Source: Bacteroidales bacterium
GTDB lineage: Bacteria; Bacteroidota; Bacteroidia; Bacteroidales; WCHB1-69
DNA length: 32,922 nt
Assembly: GCA_017650305.1 (NCBI GenBank)
Contig: JAGCFD010000013.1
Location: 1-32,922 of the forward strand
Direction of reading: 5' to 3'
This document shows, one piece after another, positions 9,201 to 15,698 of this stretch. The notes beneath the pieces were generated by a model. It worked only from the letters and a program-made list of their open reading frames with translations, did not search any database and had not been told where the DNA came from. Made by a program: the position numbers and the translations under genes. Every line of letters starts with the position of its first letter. Position 1 is the first letter of the stretch.

Positions 9201-9266
9201 TGTCTGTTGTGAAAAACCCATGGTGATGATGGTGGTTAAGGTTATGGTGAATAAAATCTTCTTCAT
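3282..9266 (-). CDS. secreted alpha-2-macroglobulin family protein with CNEQ thioester
   Basis: A 1994-residue protein with a cleavable signal peptide (MKKILFTITLTTIITMGFSQ) and no lipobox. Bacterial alpha-2-macroglobulins are thought to trap and covalently bind attacking proteases in the periplasm or at the surface. An alpha-helical N-terminal part (to ~430) precedes the MG domains; an MG2-type segment (DRTLYRPAQTVYFKG) is near 555-570. The A2M bait-proximal segment (FISFTMPDALTKWKMQG) is near 1220. The thioester CNEQ starts at Cys1462 in YPYECNEQR, followed by the helical thioester domain (GGWPWFSGG, ~1568). Three oddities: two in-frame palindromic repeats at residues 1321-1330 and 1421-1430, and a TonB-plug-like stretch at ~1133-1160. 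No pbpC gene, a common partner, is adjacent. The start at 9266 is supported by the signal peptide and the -7 element 83 bp upstream. Confidence 0.92.
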   Translation of the reverse strand: MKKILFTITLTTIITMGFSQQTPQQIADIWKQIELGSAKYDDCADTVWQLINQNLELTKQDPVANAIWHSCMGQFLREYYQGNRWEIQNRTHIADETPADFKEWDAKTLEQRTREEYLASLEHADMLKAVDAKSYTVLLQKNEKRLQVKTLYEVLAYRTLEYLVSDLRDERPDRSLPKELLWNNIQFLGMPLSVTPASSVLEMILSIYQDLTSYHLTRRQEKDFIMLTIERYDFMRGQGLAPDNSLDWYIQHLEEWSKECESMQGYGYIAYKIGSLYMNRYNEQTIRERYDEYALSVHRDDLVKAESWLKIAVNASGSSLYKEEVNRAVSQLYERTISVSPFAHRNSCFPTGSPSLWRISFANCQKMYVKVVKATSVSGWKNNNQLMEYITAAKAVYQEVVDLLDEEDMINHTGLYVMPELPAGAYWLLVSDQPFSKWDAHTPRECNHFQIGDIEVMRRSTEHGLEILVLHQQTGKPLSNAKVTMTTNNNQTVVKTTDNDGFCRFEFLNKGRYSGSKDFKVSWHGQMLDVGGFSWWELGEKKGEERINAHLFTDRTLYRPAQTVYFKGIFEYIFKDDHSVLLADTPVKVVLKDVNYQDVEEMELRTNEFGSVSGEFTLPEGGLTGTYQMFVYVGEQSFCHTISVEEYKLPAFEVEVEMPEETFSIGQEVMVKGSAMALAGYPLDGALVSYRVTRTTSFPWWRSYYWIPTPEQLTVAQGTLQTDDDGHFQIIFPTEEDMALRRYIPLYRYEVLVDVTDINGETHSGSTVVCVSSRNLLLSCDMPSDIAANKTDNRYRISLTNTAGKAQNGMVRYEVFRLQTPDQYKSYAIAPSDVMISDTNLIQKKFPWIAFHGEAKFENWPAVSIQKGTIQVSKDAAAYFTFPDLQNLPDGYYKVLFSTEDDHGNRIEAEDYTHIYQEGSKKCTAYKQLWAVMDNSVNVGETLTVTVGSILSDANVLCEIYAHNEKVFAKWITLHGSTQTITYPVTAADMGGLNVHLLCASQYELTEESRTVSVTDDRKDIRFEFLRFRDKTLPGSLEEYQIRLTDKDGKPLSAELLCSMYDMALDALGSRNDHSLSFFVPWNRSQDDFQTFDFGRFFSKYNYRDLNLAYSLFLTRDWLRFSAAPCTRNYGKMMAVRGNRSEGVQTIVDGVRVSNSDVDYVELAVEESVDMAVSYEWGDSAPMAAKAVVQSAAGGASDSPAEQIRTNFAETAFFYPQLRTDERGDVFISFTMPDALTKWKMQGVAHNPDLQCGRFEKFVQTAKDVMIVPNAPRFLREGDTMDFSAKVVNMSGRNICGYVTLQMFNAVNNQPVSMVMRDSDRRDVPWRVSTDGTQQYDVPAGTSSEIHFRIVVPSDVPAVTYRIVAHNTDPQDVVGDGEEKTLPVLTNRMMVTETMPFYISGKGSKMFTFNKLRESFGTSDGRDVPWRVSTLKHYRLTVECTPNPVWYAIQAMPYMMEYPYECNEQRFSRYYANALATHILKANPIIEEVFNRWQVESPDAFCSALEKNQELKQVVLEETPWVLDAQREGANKQALAAMFNFKRMAKEEASTLRKLQQAQNGDGGWPWFSGGKSSDFITRHIVAGFGHLKALGVSTDVANSTLRNAVSYMDAQMYQRYLDRKKYHYSYIDETHYLYARSFYKQNLDSKYKAAYDTCYKALLKGWKSESFYTQAMIALTAWRNGDQKVAKEIVAYLKSMAQHSEELGMFWKKQGGGWFWYEQPVERQAMLIEAFHTITPEDQESLAQMQLWLLKQKQTQHWGTTKSTTEAVYSLLLNKTLVADDKTVSVTVGSVRLPDETVQAETGTGYFKKAWTGEEITADKANVRIEKGTDGPAWGGLYWQYFENLDKITRSDDKNLVIEKQLFKVENTDKGEVLKAITAEQPLQKGDKVRVRVVITADRDMEFVHLKDMRAATFEPVNVFSQYKYQGGLWYYESTRDAATHFFIDWMPKGKYVFEYTLFATQSGDFSNGITHIECMYAPEFQSHSAGVRIKVK
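4978..5005. repeat. palindromic element copy A, in frame inside the alpha-2-macroglobulin gene
   Basis: A 28-bp near-perfect palindrome: arms GTAGAGACG (4978-4986) and CGTCTCTAC (4997-5005) around a GCCATGGC core, with one mismatched pair (4987/4996). It is translated on the minus strand as part of G-RDVPWRVST, residues 1421-1430, between FGTSD and LKHYRLTVE. The sequence is identical to copy B although the flanks differ, so it is not a local duplication. Confidence 0.85.
5278..5305. repeat. palindromic element copy B, in frame inside the alpha-2-macroglobulin gene
   Basis: Identical over all 28 bases to copy A, in the same orientation and the same reading frame, exactly 300 bp (100 codons) away. 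It encodes R-RDVPWRVST, residues 1321-1330, between VMRDSD and DGTQQYDV. This looks like a loop between two beta strands of an MG domain, where an insertion would be tolerated. Confidence 0.85.
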
Positions 9267-9348
9267 AGGAACAAAAAATTAAAGGGCATCATAGACAACG
9301 ATATCCTGACATTGTTTAGTATGCTTCACAGGTGATTGTTTCAGCTCG

Positions 9349-9356
9349 CAAAATTA
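9349..9356 (-). promoter_or_regulatory. -7 promoter element for the alpha-2-macroglobulin gene
   Basis: The minus strand reads TAATTTTG, matching TAnnTTTG, about 83 bp upstream of the ATG at 9266. It is divergent from the plus-strand element at 9399-9406, so the two promoters are some 40 bp apart and may share regulation. Confidence 0.55.
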
Positions 9357-9398
9357 TAAAAAAATAATCGTGGCCTCTTTTGATATGCATAAATATTA

Positions 9399-9406
9399 TA
9401 TTTTTG
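9399..9406 (+). promoter_or_regulatory. -7 promoter element for the SRPBCC-lptB operon
   Basis: TATTTTTG followed by CC, 18 bp upstream of the ATG at 9424. A TTTG at 9379-9382 is 16 bp upstream, slightly closer than the usual -33 to -7 spacing. Its position within a longer open frame starting at 9370 argues for the start at 9424. Confidence 0.65.
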
Positions 9407-9423
9407 CCCTAAATTTTTCAAGT

Positions 9424-9837
9424 ATGAATTTGAGCAGCAACACAGAGACTGTCAACATGCCGGCAGAGCGACTATATACCCTTCTGAGTGCCTTCTGCGA
9501 CACCACCAGTCCGGCCTTCCAGGAACTCAAGAAAATGGCAGACATCACCCCCATGGAGAATGGCTTCGGCTTCAACTCCACCATGATCAACGGGGTGGTC
9601 AAACTCAAGGAAGCCACACCCCACACTCGTGTCACCTACTCGATTGACACGGACAAGAAAATCTCCGGCGAGGCGACCTTTCTGATCAACAGTCAAGACG
9701 AGACACACTCCGACCTGCAAATCAAAGCCGACGCCGAAGTGCCATTCTTCATGAAGGCTTTCATTGAAAAGCCGCTTCAAGATGCTATGAATCAGATAAC
9801 TCGCAGGATCAAGGAGATGGTAGAACAACAAGCCTAA
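9424..9837 (+). CDS. SRPBCC-like (START/Bet v 1 fold) small protein upstream of lptB
   Basis: A 137-residue soluble protein. Its pattern is an N-terminal strand ([16 protein letters not shown]), a helix-rich stretch, several amphipathic strands and a long C-terminal helix ([19 protein letters not shown]). This fits a small SRPBCC-type ligand-binding fold; the family call is by pattern only. The frame is open from 9370, but a -7 element lies at 9399-9406, so translation most likely begins at [10 protein letters not shown] (9424). The stop is 11 bp before lptB, so the two genes are almost certainly co-transcribed. The pairing may hint at an envelope-lipid role, but no function can be read from the sequence. 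Confidence 0.75.
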   Translation: MNLSSNTETVNMPAERLYTLLSAFCDTTSPAFQELKKMADITPMENGFGFNSTMINGVVKLKEATPHTRVTYSIDTDKKISGEATFLINSQDETHSDLQIKADAEVPFFMKAFIEKPLQDAMNQITRRIKEMVEQQA

Positions 9838-9848
9838 TCAATTTGGAT

Positions 9849-10580
9849 ATGGAGCATCACATTAGGACAGAACAATTAGTCAAGAAATACAAGAACCGCA
9901 CGGTGGTCAACGAGGTGTCCATTGAGTTCACCCAGGGTGAGATAGTCGGTCTTTTAGGTCCTAACGGAGCTGGCAAGACGACCTCTTTCTACATGATTGT
10001 GGGGCTTATCAAGCCTTTCTCCGGCAAAATCTTTCTTGACGATCAGGATATCACCACCTTCCCCATGTACAAGCGTGCGCAGATGGGCATAGCCTACTTG
10101 CCGCAAGAGGCCTCCATTTTCCGTCATTTGACGGTGGAGGACAACATCCGCTCCATTCTGGAATTCAAATACAGCAACAAAGCGGAACGCGAGGAGCGTT
10201 TGGAGAGTCTCATCTCTGAATTCAACATTCAGAAGGTGCGTAAGAACAAGGGCAACAACCTGTCGGGTGGCGAGCGCCGCCGTGTGGAGATCGCCCGCTG
10301 TTTAGCTTCCGACCCCAAGTTCATCCTCCTGGACGAACCCTTTGCCGGCGTCGATCCCATCGCCGTGGAGGACATCCAGCATATCGTCGCCAAGCTCAAA
10401 GACAAGAACATCGGCATCGTCATCACCGATCATAACGTGCATGAGACGCTCTCCATCACGGACCGTGCCTATCTGCTCTACGAAGGCAAGGTGCTGAAGT
10501 CGGGCACCGCCGAAGAGCTCGCCGCCGACCCTGTCGTCAAGCGCGTCTATCTGGGATCCAACTTCGAATTGCGGAAATAG
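9849..10580 (+). CDS. lptB: LPS export ABC transporter ATP-binding protein LptB
   Basis: A 243-residue ABC ATPase of the lipopolysaccharide export machine. LptB forms the cytoplasmic motor of LptB2FGC and drives LPS from the inner membrane along the Lpt bridge. Walker A GPNGAGKT is at 37-44, the Q-loop at LPQEA (84-88), the signature LSGGERRR at 138-145, Walker B FILLDEP at 158-164 and the H-loop in TDHNV (H195). [11 protein letters not shown] after Walker B and the DHNVHETL stretch are characteristic of LptB rather than branched-chain amino-acid transporters. A TTG two codons upstream is possible, but the ATG at 9849 gives the normal family N-terminus. Its stop is 6 bp from the convergent subtilase stop. 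Confidence 0.93.
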   Translation: MEHHIRTEQLVKKYKNRTVVNEVSIEFTQGEIVGLLGPNGAGKTTSFYMIVGLIKPFSGKIFLDDQDITTFPMYKRAQMGIAYLPQEASIFRHLTVEDNIRSILEFKYSNKAEREERLESLISEFNIQKVRKNKGNNLSGGERRRVEIARCLASDPKFILLDEPFAGVDPIAVEDIQHIVAKLKDKNIGIVITDHNVHETLSITDRAYLLYEGKVLKSGTAEELAADPVVKRVYLGSNFELRK

Positions 10581-10586
10581 GTCTCC

Positions 10587-12311
10587 CTACTCTAATCCAA
10601 AGACAAAACTGAACGGTTTTCCACCACACTGCACATTCATCTCTTCCACTCTGTACTGTTCCCCCTTCTTCAAGGGCGGGAAGGTTATCAGATAACAGAC
10701 CACATGTGCATCGCCGGCAGTAGTGGCGCTGATGCGTTTCACTTTCAGCTTGCCCCCACTCTTCGCCTCAAAGCTCAGAGAACCGTTGTTCGGGGCCGAA
10801 TAGTAAACTGTCGCCATTGTCTGCCACTTGCCGTTTTTCTGTTTCTCCAACGCATAGTCGGAAAAATAAACACCCGCATCGGGATAAGAATACGACTGTT
10901 GGCGAAGGATGTTGTAGGCTTTCAGAAAGTCAGTGATACCATAGCCCATCTGAGGGTTTTTATCAAGTGTGTAGAAAGAACCGCTTTTGCGCACGGCGTC
11001 CATGATCTCGTGATTAGACTTCTCGGGGAAAGCTTGCCAGAGGCAGGCGACCATGCCCGAAAGTAGCGGGGAGGAGAATGAAGTTCCCGCCGCAAAAGAT
11101 AGTTGTCCTTTTGAATTGCAGACGGATGCCATCAAGCCAATAGCGCAGGCATCGGGTTTCACACGGCCATCGGCTGTAGGACCAAAAGAGGAGAAGCTGG
11201 CAGCATTCCCATTGGCCATCACGGCGCCCACCGTCAAGATGCTGTTTGCATCAGCCGGAGCACCGAGATATTTCCACTTGCTGGACCCCTCGTTACCTGC
11301 GCTGTTGCAGATGATCATCCCCTTGAGTGCCGCGATAGTGGCAGCGCGGGAGGCCCGGCTCACCGTGCCGTTCATATCCTCGTAAGTACGGCGTTGCGCC
11401 ACCGTGTCGTCGAATCTCGTGTAACCCAATGAAGAGTTGAGCACCTGACACCCAAGACTGTCGGCCCACTCAAGGCCTGCCACCCAGTTGTCCTCCTCCA
11501 CCTTTGTCTCAGAACGGGAATCCTCGGTCTGGCAGAGATAGAACTGAGCCATCGGTGCTGTACCCACCAGTTTGCCGGGATTGTAGGAAGCGATACACGA
11601 CAGCACCATCGTGCCATGGTCGTGCTTCCGAAAAGGATCCTGGTCTGGCTGGACAAAATTTCTTGCTCCCAACAGCCTGTGGTCATCACGCAGTGTCCGG
11701 AAAAATGAGATAGTGTCCACATTCACAAAGCCGGCATCCATGACCATCATCTGCATACCTTCGCCATGGTATCCCATACGATGGAGCCAGTGAGCATTAT
11801 TAATCTCCACTTGAGCCTTGGCACTACCATAATCCATATTCACATTTGCCTTGGCGTCCCAAGAATATGTCATGCCAGAAGGATTCTTGTCCTCATAGTA
11901 GAAAAGCAGGATCGGTTCCTCTTCCACTGTGTCCATACGGCTCGTGCATTCCACCTCTACGACAAACGGAAGCTTGCGGATCAGATCGGCGACACTATCG
12001 TTGGTGCTGCAAACCGTGATTCCGTTCAACCATTTAGATGTTGTACAGAGATAGAGCGAGGAATCCAGCGCCAAGACCTGACGCACATACTGTGGACTAA
12101 CCGGCAAGTCGGTTGTCGTGATGGGTATGCGATGCAGCTGACGCAAAGCAATGGCACGGGGAGAGAGGAACTCTTCCGGGTGGGTCACTTTGTATGGAGT
12201 GCCTTCCTTATCCTTGAACTGCACCCAATATTTGGAAGATGTTTGGGCGAATATCGGGCTGCAAAAGGCCCAACAGAATATCAAAACGGATAACAATCTC
12301 ATTTTTTTCAT
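10587..12311 (-). CDS. secreted S8 family (subtilisin-like) serine peptidase
   Basis: A 574-residue exported subtilase. Signal peptide MKKMRLLSVLIFCWAFCSPIFA is followed by a prodomain-like region (~23-125) beginning YWVQFKDKEG. Catalytic residues are Asp192 (VMDAGF), His232 (HDHGT) and Ser411 (GTSFSSP), with oxyanion-hole Asn340 in SAGNEG. After the catalytic domain (~180-460) a ~100-residue beta-rich C-terminal module remains, without the motifs of a type IX secretion sorting domain. The frame opens seven codons upstream at 12332, but the signal peptide starts at 12311 and the -7 element overlaps the upstream part. Likely role: extracellular or periplasmic protein degradation. Convergent with lptB. 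Confidence 0.92.
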   Translation of the reverse strand: MKKMRLLSVLIFCWAFCSPIFAQTSSKYWVQFKDKEGTPYKVTHPEEFLSPRAIALRQLHRIPITTTDLPVSPQYVRQVLALDSSLYLCTTSKWLNGITVCSTNDSVADLIRKLPFVVEVECTSRMDTVEEEPILLFYYEDKNPSGMTYSWDAKANVNMDYGSAKAQVEINNAHWLHRMGYHGEGMQMMVMDAGFVNVDTISFFRTLRDDHRLLGARNFVQPDQDPFRKHDHGTMVLSCIASYNPGKLVGTAPMAQFYLCQTEDSRSETKVEEDNWVAGLEWADSLGCQVLNSSLGYTRFDDTVAQRRTYEDMNGTVSRASRAATIAALKGMIICNSAGNEGSSKWKYLGAPADANSILTVGAVMANGNAASFSSFGPTADGRVKPDACAIGLMASVCNSKGQLSFAAGTSFSSPLLSGMVACLWQAFPEKSNHEIMDAVRKSGSFYTLDKNPQMGYGITDFLKAYNILRQQSYSYPDAGVYFSDYALEKQKNGKWQTMATVYYSAPNNGSLSFEAKSGGKLKVKRISATTAGDAHVVCYLITFPPLKKGEQYRVEEMNVQCGGKPFSFVFGLE

Positions 12312-12329
12312 AAGGGTGATGTTAGGCTG

Positions 12330-12337
12330 CAAAAATA
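12330..12337 (-). promoter_or_regulatory. -7 promoter element for the S8 peptidase
   Basis: The minus strand reads TATTTTTG then CAGCC, 19 bp upstream of the ATG at 12311. It directly abuts the T-run of the tRNA terminator hairpin (12340-12366), so transcription of the tRNAs ends where peptidase transcription begins. Confidence 0.65.
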
Positions 12338-12339
12338 AA

Positions 12340-12366
12340 AAAAAGCTGTAATAGTTACAGCTTTTT
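12340..12366 (-). terminator. intrinsic terminator of the tRNA-Ser/tRNA-Val unit
   Basis: A perfect 12-bp inverted repeat, AAAAAGCTGTAA and TTACAGCTTTTT, around a 3-base loop. On the minus strand it is followed by a run of eight T. It starts just after the encoded CCA of tRNA-Val. Confidence 0.85.
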
Positions 12367-12369
12367 GAG

Positions 12370-12447
12370 TGGTGATCTGTACAAGATTTGAACTTGTGAC
12401 CTCTTGCCTGTCAAGCAAGCGCTCTAAACCAACTGAGCTAACAGATC
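12370..12447 (-). tRNA. tRNA-Val(GAC)
   Basis: On the minus strand, acceptor arm GATCTGT pairs with ACAGATC. The D-arm reads TTAGCTCAGTTGG, the anticodon stem CTTGC/GCAAG encloses TTGACAG (anticodon GAC), and T-stem ACAAG/CTTGT encloses TTCAAAT. The discriminator is A, and CCA is encoded in the gene (12370-12372). The D-loop has one extra T. It is transcribed after tRNA-Ser from a shared promoter. Confidence 0.9.
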
Positions 12448-12452
12448 AGGTG

Positions 12453-12540
12453 CGGAAAGACTGGGATTCGAACCCAGGAGGCGCTTTTGGCGCCTACACG
12501 CTCTCCAGGCGTGCGCCTTCGACCACTCGGCCATCTTTCC
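12453..12540 (-). tRNA. tRNA-Ser(GGA)
   Basis: An 88-nt class II tRNA on the minus strand. Acceptor GGAAAGA pairs with TCTTTCC. Anticodon stem CACGC/GCGTG encloses CTGGAGA (anticodon GGA). The long variable arm AGGCGCC-AAAA-GCGCCT is diagnostic of serine, leucine or tyrosine tRNAs, and the T-loop is TTCGAAT. The discriminator is G. CCA is not encoded, unlike the neighbouring tRNA-Val. Confidence 0.93.
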
Positions 12541-12550
12541 TTTGCGGCTG

Positions 12551-12558
12551 CAAAAGTA
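12551..12558 (-). promoter_or_regulatory. promoter of the tRNA-Ser/tRNA-Val unit
   Basis: The minus strand reads TACTTTTG (-7), with TTTG at 12577-12580 giving an 18-bp spacer, close to the Bacteroidota consensus. It is 10 bp upstream of tRNA-Ser and divergent from the endonuclease promoter at 12594-12601. Confidence 0.7.
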
Positions 12559-12593
12559 CACTTTTTTTCGATTATTCAAACTATAAAATTTTA

Positions 12594-12601
12594 TATCTTT
12601 G
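12594..12601 (+). promoter_or_regulatory. -7 promoter element for the endonuclease gene
   Basis: TATCTTTG followed by C, 25 bp upstream of the ATG at 12626. It is divergent from the tRNA promoter. Confidence 0.6.
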
Positions 12602-12625
12602 CATTTTTAGCAAAACACAATAAAA

Positions 12626-13462
12626 ATGAATTTTACAAGACTGTATTTCAGCAAGATATCCATTCTTCTTTTTTTTCTCATACTATTTTTTACCAGTTGT
12701 CGGGATGCACGGGCCAAGAATTTCTTCCCTCCATTTGGCAAAAACAAGGAAGTTTTAGCCGCATCTGACACCAATGTCATGCTGGAATTACCCGTATACA
12801 CCGTCACCAGAACCGGCCAGACCATCTACCATTGCGCCTACACTGTCAACTTCAACCCGGAATGGCTCATTCCCAACTGGGTGGCATACGAACTGACCAA
12901 AGAAGAGGCCAAAGGAACGGTGGGACGCTCCTCCTATTTCATCCCGGATCCCGACCTGGAGACCCGCTGCCCATCCTACAAAGACTACTCCTCCTCTCCT
13001 TATGACCGCGGACACATGGCCCCCGCGGGCGACATGAAATGGGATCCACAAGCCATGGAAGAGAGCTTCTTCATGACCAACATCTGTCCGCAAGACCACG
13101 AACTCAACGATGGCGACTGGCGCCTGCTGGAAGAGCAAATCCGTCGCTGGGCACTCAAATACGGCAATATCTATATAGTATGCGGCCCCATTGTCTCCGA
13201 CAATCCAGAGCGTATCGGCCGGAGCAGAGTGGCCGTGCCTGACGGCTTCTACAAAGTGATATTGTGCAAGATCGACGGCCGCTGGCAAGCCTTAGGTTTC
13301 CTCTTTGACAACGAAGGGACTCATCACAGCCTGAAAACCTATTGTCACTCTGTTGACGAGGTGGAGAAGCTTACCGGCATCGATTTCTTCTCCCTCCTGG
13401 AAGATTCCGTGGAGGACAAGATCGAAGCAGACTGCAACCCCGCAGCCTGGGGACTTAGATAG
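12626..13462 (+). CDS. lipoprotein DNA/RNA non-specific endonuclease (NucA/EndA family)
   Basis: A 278-residue nuclease exported as a probable lipoprotein: hydrophobic segment 11-22 then FFTSC with Cys25 as the lipidation site. The family motif DRGHMAPAGDM is at 127-137, with His130 the expected general base. Downstream Asn152 (TNICPQ) and Asn161 (HELNDGDW) are the conserved Asn region that binds the catalytic Mg. These enzymes cut single- and double-stranded DNA and RNA without sequence preference. A membrane-anchored form suggests scavenging of nucleic acid or degradation of incoming DNA. It has its own promoter, divergent from the tRNAs. No inhibitor gene (nuiA-like) is adjacent, consistent with export. 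Confidence 0.9.
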   Translation: MNFTRLYFSKISILLFFLILFFTSCRDARAKNFFPPFGKNKEVLAASDTNVMLELPVYTVTRTGQTIYHCAYTVNFNPEWLIPNWVAYELTKEEAKGTVGRSSYFIPDPDLETRCPSYKDYSSSPYDRGHMAPAGDMKWDPQAMEESFFMTNICPQDHELNDGDWRLLEEQIRRWALKYGNIYIVCGPIVSDNPERIGRSRVAVPDGFYKVILCKIDGRWQALGFLFDNEGTHHSLKTYCHSVDEVEKLTGIDFFSLLEDSVEDKIEADCNPAAWGLR

Positions 13463-13465
13463 TTA

Positions 13466-13557
13466 GAAGTTGAAAGTTGAAAGTTGGAAGTAAATGGCTA
13501 ACGGCTAACGGCCAACAGCCAAAGTCAAAGTTCAAAGTTCATAGTCATCGTTCAAAG
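13466..13557 (+). repeat. intergenic simple-repeat tract before gcvT
   Basis: About 90 bp of short imperfect repeats: GTTGAAAGTTGAAAGTTGG, then GGCTAACGGCTAACGGCC with a partial inverted continuation, then AAAGTTCAAAGTTCA. It lies immediately after the endonuclease stop and before the gcvT -7 element. It does not form one clean stem. Similar tracts appear at 27445-27478 and 31864-31932. Confidence 0.6.
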
Positions 13558-13565
13558 TTTTTTTG

Positions 13566-13573
13566 TATTTTTG
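13566..13573 (+). promoter_or_regulatory. -7 promoter element for gcvT
   Basis: TATTTTTG followed by CACC, giving a leader of about 45-53 nt to the ATG at 13627. The leader is too short for a glycine riboswitch. Confidence 0.65.
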
Positions 13574-13626
13574 CACCTCCTTACAGATGCTGACAGACAT
13601 CAAATAACAACATAAATATTACCATT

Positions 13627-14721
13627 ATGAAAGAAACGATTTACAGAGCCACTCACGAGAAGTTGGGTGCCAAGATGGAAGAATTCGCAGGCTTCTACAT
13701 GCCGATTCAGTACGACAGCATCACCAACGAACATCTTCAGGTTAGAAACAAGGTGGGCGTTTTCGACGTCTCCCACATGGGCGAGTTCACCGTCAAGGGT
13801 CCCAAAGCCTTAGCCCTTCTGCAGCACATCACCACCAACGATGTGGCCGCCCTTTTCCCGGGCAAGGTACAATACTCCTGCTTCCCCAACGGCAAAGGCG
13901 GCATCGTGGATGACCTGCTCGTTTATAATCTGCACGACGAAGACTATCTGCTCGTAGTCAATGCCGCCAACATCGACAAAGACTGGGCATGGGTTGTGGA
14001 GCAGAACAAGGCCTTCGGTGCCGAGATCGAGAACATCTCCGACAACATCTCCCAATTGGCCGTTCAGGGTCCGTTGGCCCTCAAGGCCATGCAGAAGCTG
14101 ACCGACGCCAACGTGGTGGACATGGAGTACTACACCAACCAGATCATCACCTTCGCCGGTTTCGACAACATCCTCTTCTCCACCACGGGCTACACTGGCT
14201 CCGGCGGTTGCGAGATCTACTTCCCCAACGAGGCTGCCCTCAAGATCTGGGACGCTGTCTTTGAGGCTGGCGCTGAATTCGACATCAAGCCCATCGGCTT
14301 GGGCGCCCGCGACACCCTCCGTCTCGAAATGGGCTTCTGCCTCTACGGTCACGAGATTGACGACACCATCTCCCCCATCGAGGCTGGTCTCGGCTGGATC
14401 ACCAAGTTCGTGGAAGGCAAGAACTTCATCGACCGCAAGTACATGGAAGACCTCAAGGCTAACGGCGTGACCCGCAGAATTGCCGGTTTCGAGCTCATCG
14501 ACCGCGGCATTCCGAGAAACGGCTATGAAGTATGCGACGCTGAAGGCAACGTCATCGGCGAAGTACGCTCCGGCACCTTCGGTCCTTCCGTCAACAAGGG
14601 CATCGGCACCGCTCTCATCAAGAAAGAGTTCGCCAAAGCCGGTACCGAAATCTTCATCAAGGTGCGCAACCGCCTCCTCAAGGCCGTCACCGTGAAGATG
14701 CCGTTCTACAAACCGGAATAA
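13627..14721 (+). CDS. gcvT: glycine cleavage system T protein (aminomethyltransferase)
   Basis: A 364-residue enzyme of normal family length. GcvT transfers the aminomethyl carbon from lipoylated GcvH to tetrahydrofolate, releasing ammonia and forming 5,10-methylene-[14 protein letters not shown] (44-54) is the conserved N-terminal folate-fold motif. [10 protein letters not shown] (91-100) contains the conserved catalytic Asp region, and [11 protein letters not shown] plus the C-terminal barrel ([17 protein letters not shown]) complete the family pattern. Third codon positions are strongly C-rich compared with neighbours, which suggests high expression. No gcvH, gcvP or lpd lies adjacent; it is transcribed alone from its own promoter, with a hairpin terminator at 14749-14784. 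Confidence 0.95.
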   Translation: MKETIYRATHEKLGAKMEEFAGFYMPIQYDSITNEHLQVRNKVGVFDVSHMGEFTVKGPKALALLQHITTNDVAALFPGKVQYSCFPNGKGGIVDDLLVYNLHDEDYLLVVNAANIDKDWAWVVEQNKAFGAEIENISDNISQLAVQGPLALKAMQKLTDANVVDMEYYTNQIITFAGFDNILFSTTGYTGSGGCEIYFPNEAALKIWDAVFEAGAEFDIKPIGLGARDTLRLEMGFCLYGHEIDDTISPIEAGLGWITKFVEGKNFIDRKYMEDLKANGVTRRIAGFELIDRGIPRNGYEVCDAEGNVIGEVRSGTFGPSVNKGIGTALIKKEFAKAGTEIFIKVRNRLLKAVTVKMPFYKPE

Positions 14722-14748
14722 TCACAATTATTATTCATAACACATTGG

Positions 14749-14784
14749 GTAGAGACGCGCCAGGGTGCGTCTCTATCTGTTTTT
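14749..14784 (+). terminator. gcvT terminator formed by palindromic element copy C
   Basis: TAGAGACGC (14750-14758) and GCGTCTCTA (14767-14775) form a 9-bp stem followed by TCTGTTTTTT. It is recognisably the same element as copies A, B and D, but one half of the core has drifted (CAGGGTG instead of CATGGCA). It lies 28 bp after the gcvT stop and therefore works plausibly as its terminator. Confidence 0.7.
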
Positions 14785-14810
14785 TAAGAACAACATTCTG
14801 ATTTTTCACT

Positions 14811-14818
14811 TACTTTTG
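14811..14818 (+). promoter_or_regulatory. -7 promoter element for the DUF3298-like gene and DMT permease
   Basis: TACTTTTG followed by CC, 26 bp upstream of the ATG at 14844. No second -7 element is visible before the DMT permease. Confidence 0.6.
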
Positions 14819-14843
14819 CCACCTCAAAAACACCATATCCGAC

Positions 14844-15671
14844 ATGAAAAGAACATTATGCCTATCTCTTATCGTAATTTCCATTCTATCAATAGGATGT
14901 AGCAAGAAATTATCCACTTTCACAACCCACAACATGAATGGCGAGTGCGGTTTCATCGTCAAAACCGACCCTAAAATGTTTGACGAAGACCAAGGGGTGG
15001 GCAACAGCTATACGCTGGTCTGGCCCGACAAAGGCATGATAAGCAAAGAAGCCGAAAGGGAGCTGATCATACAGACCTTTGGAGACAGCACCGCCACCAC
15101 AGCCGACGAGGCTGCAAAACGGTTTCTGAAGAATCTATGGCTCGACTATGACGGGATAAAGGCCGTTCATACCCAGATCCTGGACAGCATCCCCTACGGC
15201 CCATTCTGCACCCACTGCAGCGTATCCAACAAGGTCAGCCAGGATAGTAATCTGGTCACCTTCACCACTTTCACGGACTTTTACTATGCCGGAGCCGCCC
15301 ACGGCACCTACACAGTGGAATACCTGACCTACGACCGCCAAAAGAAACAGGTGCTGCATCTCCACGACCTGGTGGACACGACATGTCTGGGCGAGGTCGT
15401 CCTGCGCGCCATCGAGGACCTGACCGTCAACAAGGATGTATGCGATTGCATGTTTGATGAATACAAAACCGGACAACCCATCATTGTCCCTGACAACTTC
15501 TTCATCGACAGCACGCGGAGTACCATCAACATCGTGTTCCAACAATACGACATCACGCCTTACGCCTGCGGGCTGCAGACGGTGGTGATGCCCATCTTCT
15601 GGCTCTCCAAACATCGGAATCTCACGCCATACGCCAAAGAACTCTTCGGCAAAGGCAGCTATCTGGAATAA
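14844..15671 (+). CDS. DUF3298 / RsiV-like lipoprotein
   Basis: A 275-residue exported protein with signal segment 4-18 and lipobox ending SIGC (Cys19). The middle and C-terminal parts match the DUF3298 (RsiV-like) pattern. DFYYAGAAHGTY (~147-158) is the conserved G-AH-G stretch, followed by LTYDRQKKQVLHLHDLVD and a C-terminal YDITPYACGLQTVVMP segment. In Bacillus, RsiV uses this fold to bind lysozyme; in Bacteroidota, relatives are free lipoproteins without an anti-sigma domain, and their role is mostly unknown. Two close Cys pairs (CTHC, CDC) could form disulfides. The stop is 27 bp before the DMT permease, so they are probably one transcript. Confidence 0.8.
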   Translation: MKRTLCLSLIVISILSIGCSKKLSTFTTHNMNGECGFIVKTDPKMFDEDQGVGNSYTLVWPDKGMISKEAERELIIQTFGDSTATTADEAAKRFLKNLWLDYDGIKAVHTQILDSIPYGPFCTHCSVSNKVSQDSNLVTFTTFTDFYYAGAAHGTYTVEYLTYDRQKKQVLHLHDLVDTTCLGEVVLRAIEDLTVNKDVCDCMFDEYKTGQPIIVPDNFFIDSTRSTINIVFQQYDITPYACGLQTVVMPIFWLSKHRNLTPYAKELFGKGSYLE

Positions 15672-15698
15672 CCACTCAACCCACTAATTATCAATCTC

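Noticed and set aside
13574..13626. A glycine riboswitch upstream of gcvT
   Set aside because: Only ~50 nt separate the -7 element and the ATG, too short for a glycine aptamer, and no conserved glycine-riboswitch core is visible.
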